DNA from: Conchiformibius sp.
Lineage (GTDB): Bacteria > Pseudomonadota > Gammaproteobacteria > Burkholderiales > Neisseriaceae
NCBI GenBank assembly: GCA_029984035.1
Contig: JASBYJ010000006.1
Coordinates: 1 to 64,000, forward strand
Direction of reading: 5' to 3'
DNA length: 64,000 nt
A program made the position numbers and the translations under genes. Positions 63,775 to 64,000 of the stretch are shown here, one piece after another (position 1 is the first letter of the stretch; the number at the start of each line of letters is the position of its first letter). The notes beneath the pieces were generated by a model. The model was given only the letters and a program-made list of their open reading frames with translations, was not told the origin of the DNA and searched no databases.

Positions 63775-64000
63775 TCAGGCAGCCTGAGATGTGTTGAGCC
63801 TGAGCCATACTTTTAGCGCATCGGCAGTTTCGCGGACATCATGCACACGGATAACTGCGGCACCTTGCCGCACGGCAAACAGAGCGGCGGCAACGCTGCC
63901 AGAAACCCTTTCGGTGGCAATATCGCGGCCGGTTATCTCGCCAATCATGCGTTTGCGCGATACGCCGATAAGTAAGGGCAAACGGTTTGGCCGACATAAA
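63775..64000 (-). CDS. folP: Dihydropteroate synthase, C-terminal end (5' truncated by window)
   Basis: About 75 codons are visible and the frame remains open to the window edge. LPLLIGVSRKRMIGEITGRD is the pterin/phosphate-binding SRK loop, and AAVIRVHDVRETADAL is the closing (R)xHD motif of DHPS. It makes dihydropteroate in folate synthesis and is the sulfonamide target. The final codons GCT GCC TGA and the next bases form a DUS. Confidence 0.9.
   Translation of the reverse strand, partial: LCRPNRLPLLIGVSRKRMIGEITGRDIATERVSGSVAAALFAVRQGAAVIRVHDVRETADALKVWLRLNTSQAA

Overview
The window comes from a naturally competent member of the Neisseriaceae. Its commonest short repeat is the 12-mer AGGCTGCCTGAA, often extended to the near-palindrome TTTCAGGCTGCCTGAAA. 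This is a DNA uptake sequence (DUS) of the dialect reported for Simonsiella-type Neisseriaceae. Pairs of it form many of the terminators. Gene content agrees: holB-pilZ-tatD, a sugar-permease-free PTS (HPr, EI and an EIIA), lon-hup, pyrBI and hemD-hemX-hemY. The species cannot be fixed from the sequence.

Layout. 1-3050: 3' part of a large trimeric autotransporter adhesin gene. 3661-5469: typA. 5470-6404: gene-poor, decayed repeats. 6405-22741: an AT-rich accessory island. It holds a type I secretion operon on the minus strand (ABC transporter, membrane fusion protein, TolC-like outer-membrane protein). Divergent from this is an array of small two-TM membrane protein genes alternating with broken 5' fragments of lipase genes, ending in one intact lipase-RTX gene of about 2590 codons. 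23045-31574: smc, DUF1841, holB, pilZ, tatD, ptsH, ptsI. 31654-35711: two cyclophilins, an SbmA-like transporter and tgt. 35838-39595: a minus-strand trio of sugar-binding lipoprotein, CheA-like membrane kinase and single-domain response regulator. 39817-44704: META lipoprotein, trhP, a TraB/GumN protein, a mannose-family EIIA and a zinc-ribbon membrane protein. 44940-53966: hup, lon, argH, ftsK, hslO. 54110-58600: pyrBI with an attenuator-like leader, trmA, an Smr protein and trpS. 58888-64000: hemY, hemX, hemD, a DUF945 protein and the 3' end of folP.

Main interpretation. The island looks like a type I-secreted lipase system made of repeated membrane-gene -> lipase-gene cassettes. In three of the four cassettes the lipase gene is reduced to a non-catalytic N-terminal stub. 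Two of those three keep an intact membrane gene, and the third keeps only its first 18 codons. That is the pattern expected if the membrane proteins are immunity proteins kept after their toxins were lost. This function is inferred, not shown. Other points of interest are the sugar-binding/kinase/regulator trio without a permease, an unlabelled 44-codon leader frame running through a terminator before pyrB, a near-consensus heat-shock promoter before lon, and DUS copies that supply the stop codons of smc and folP.
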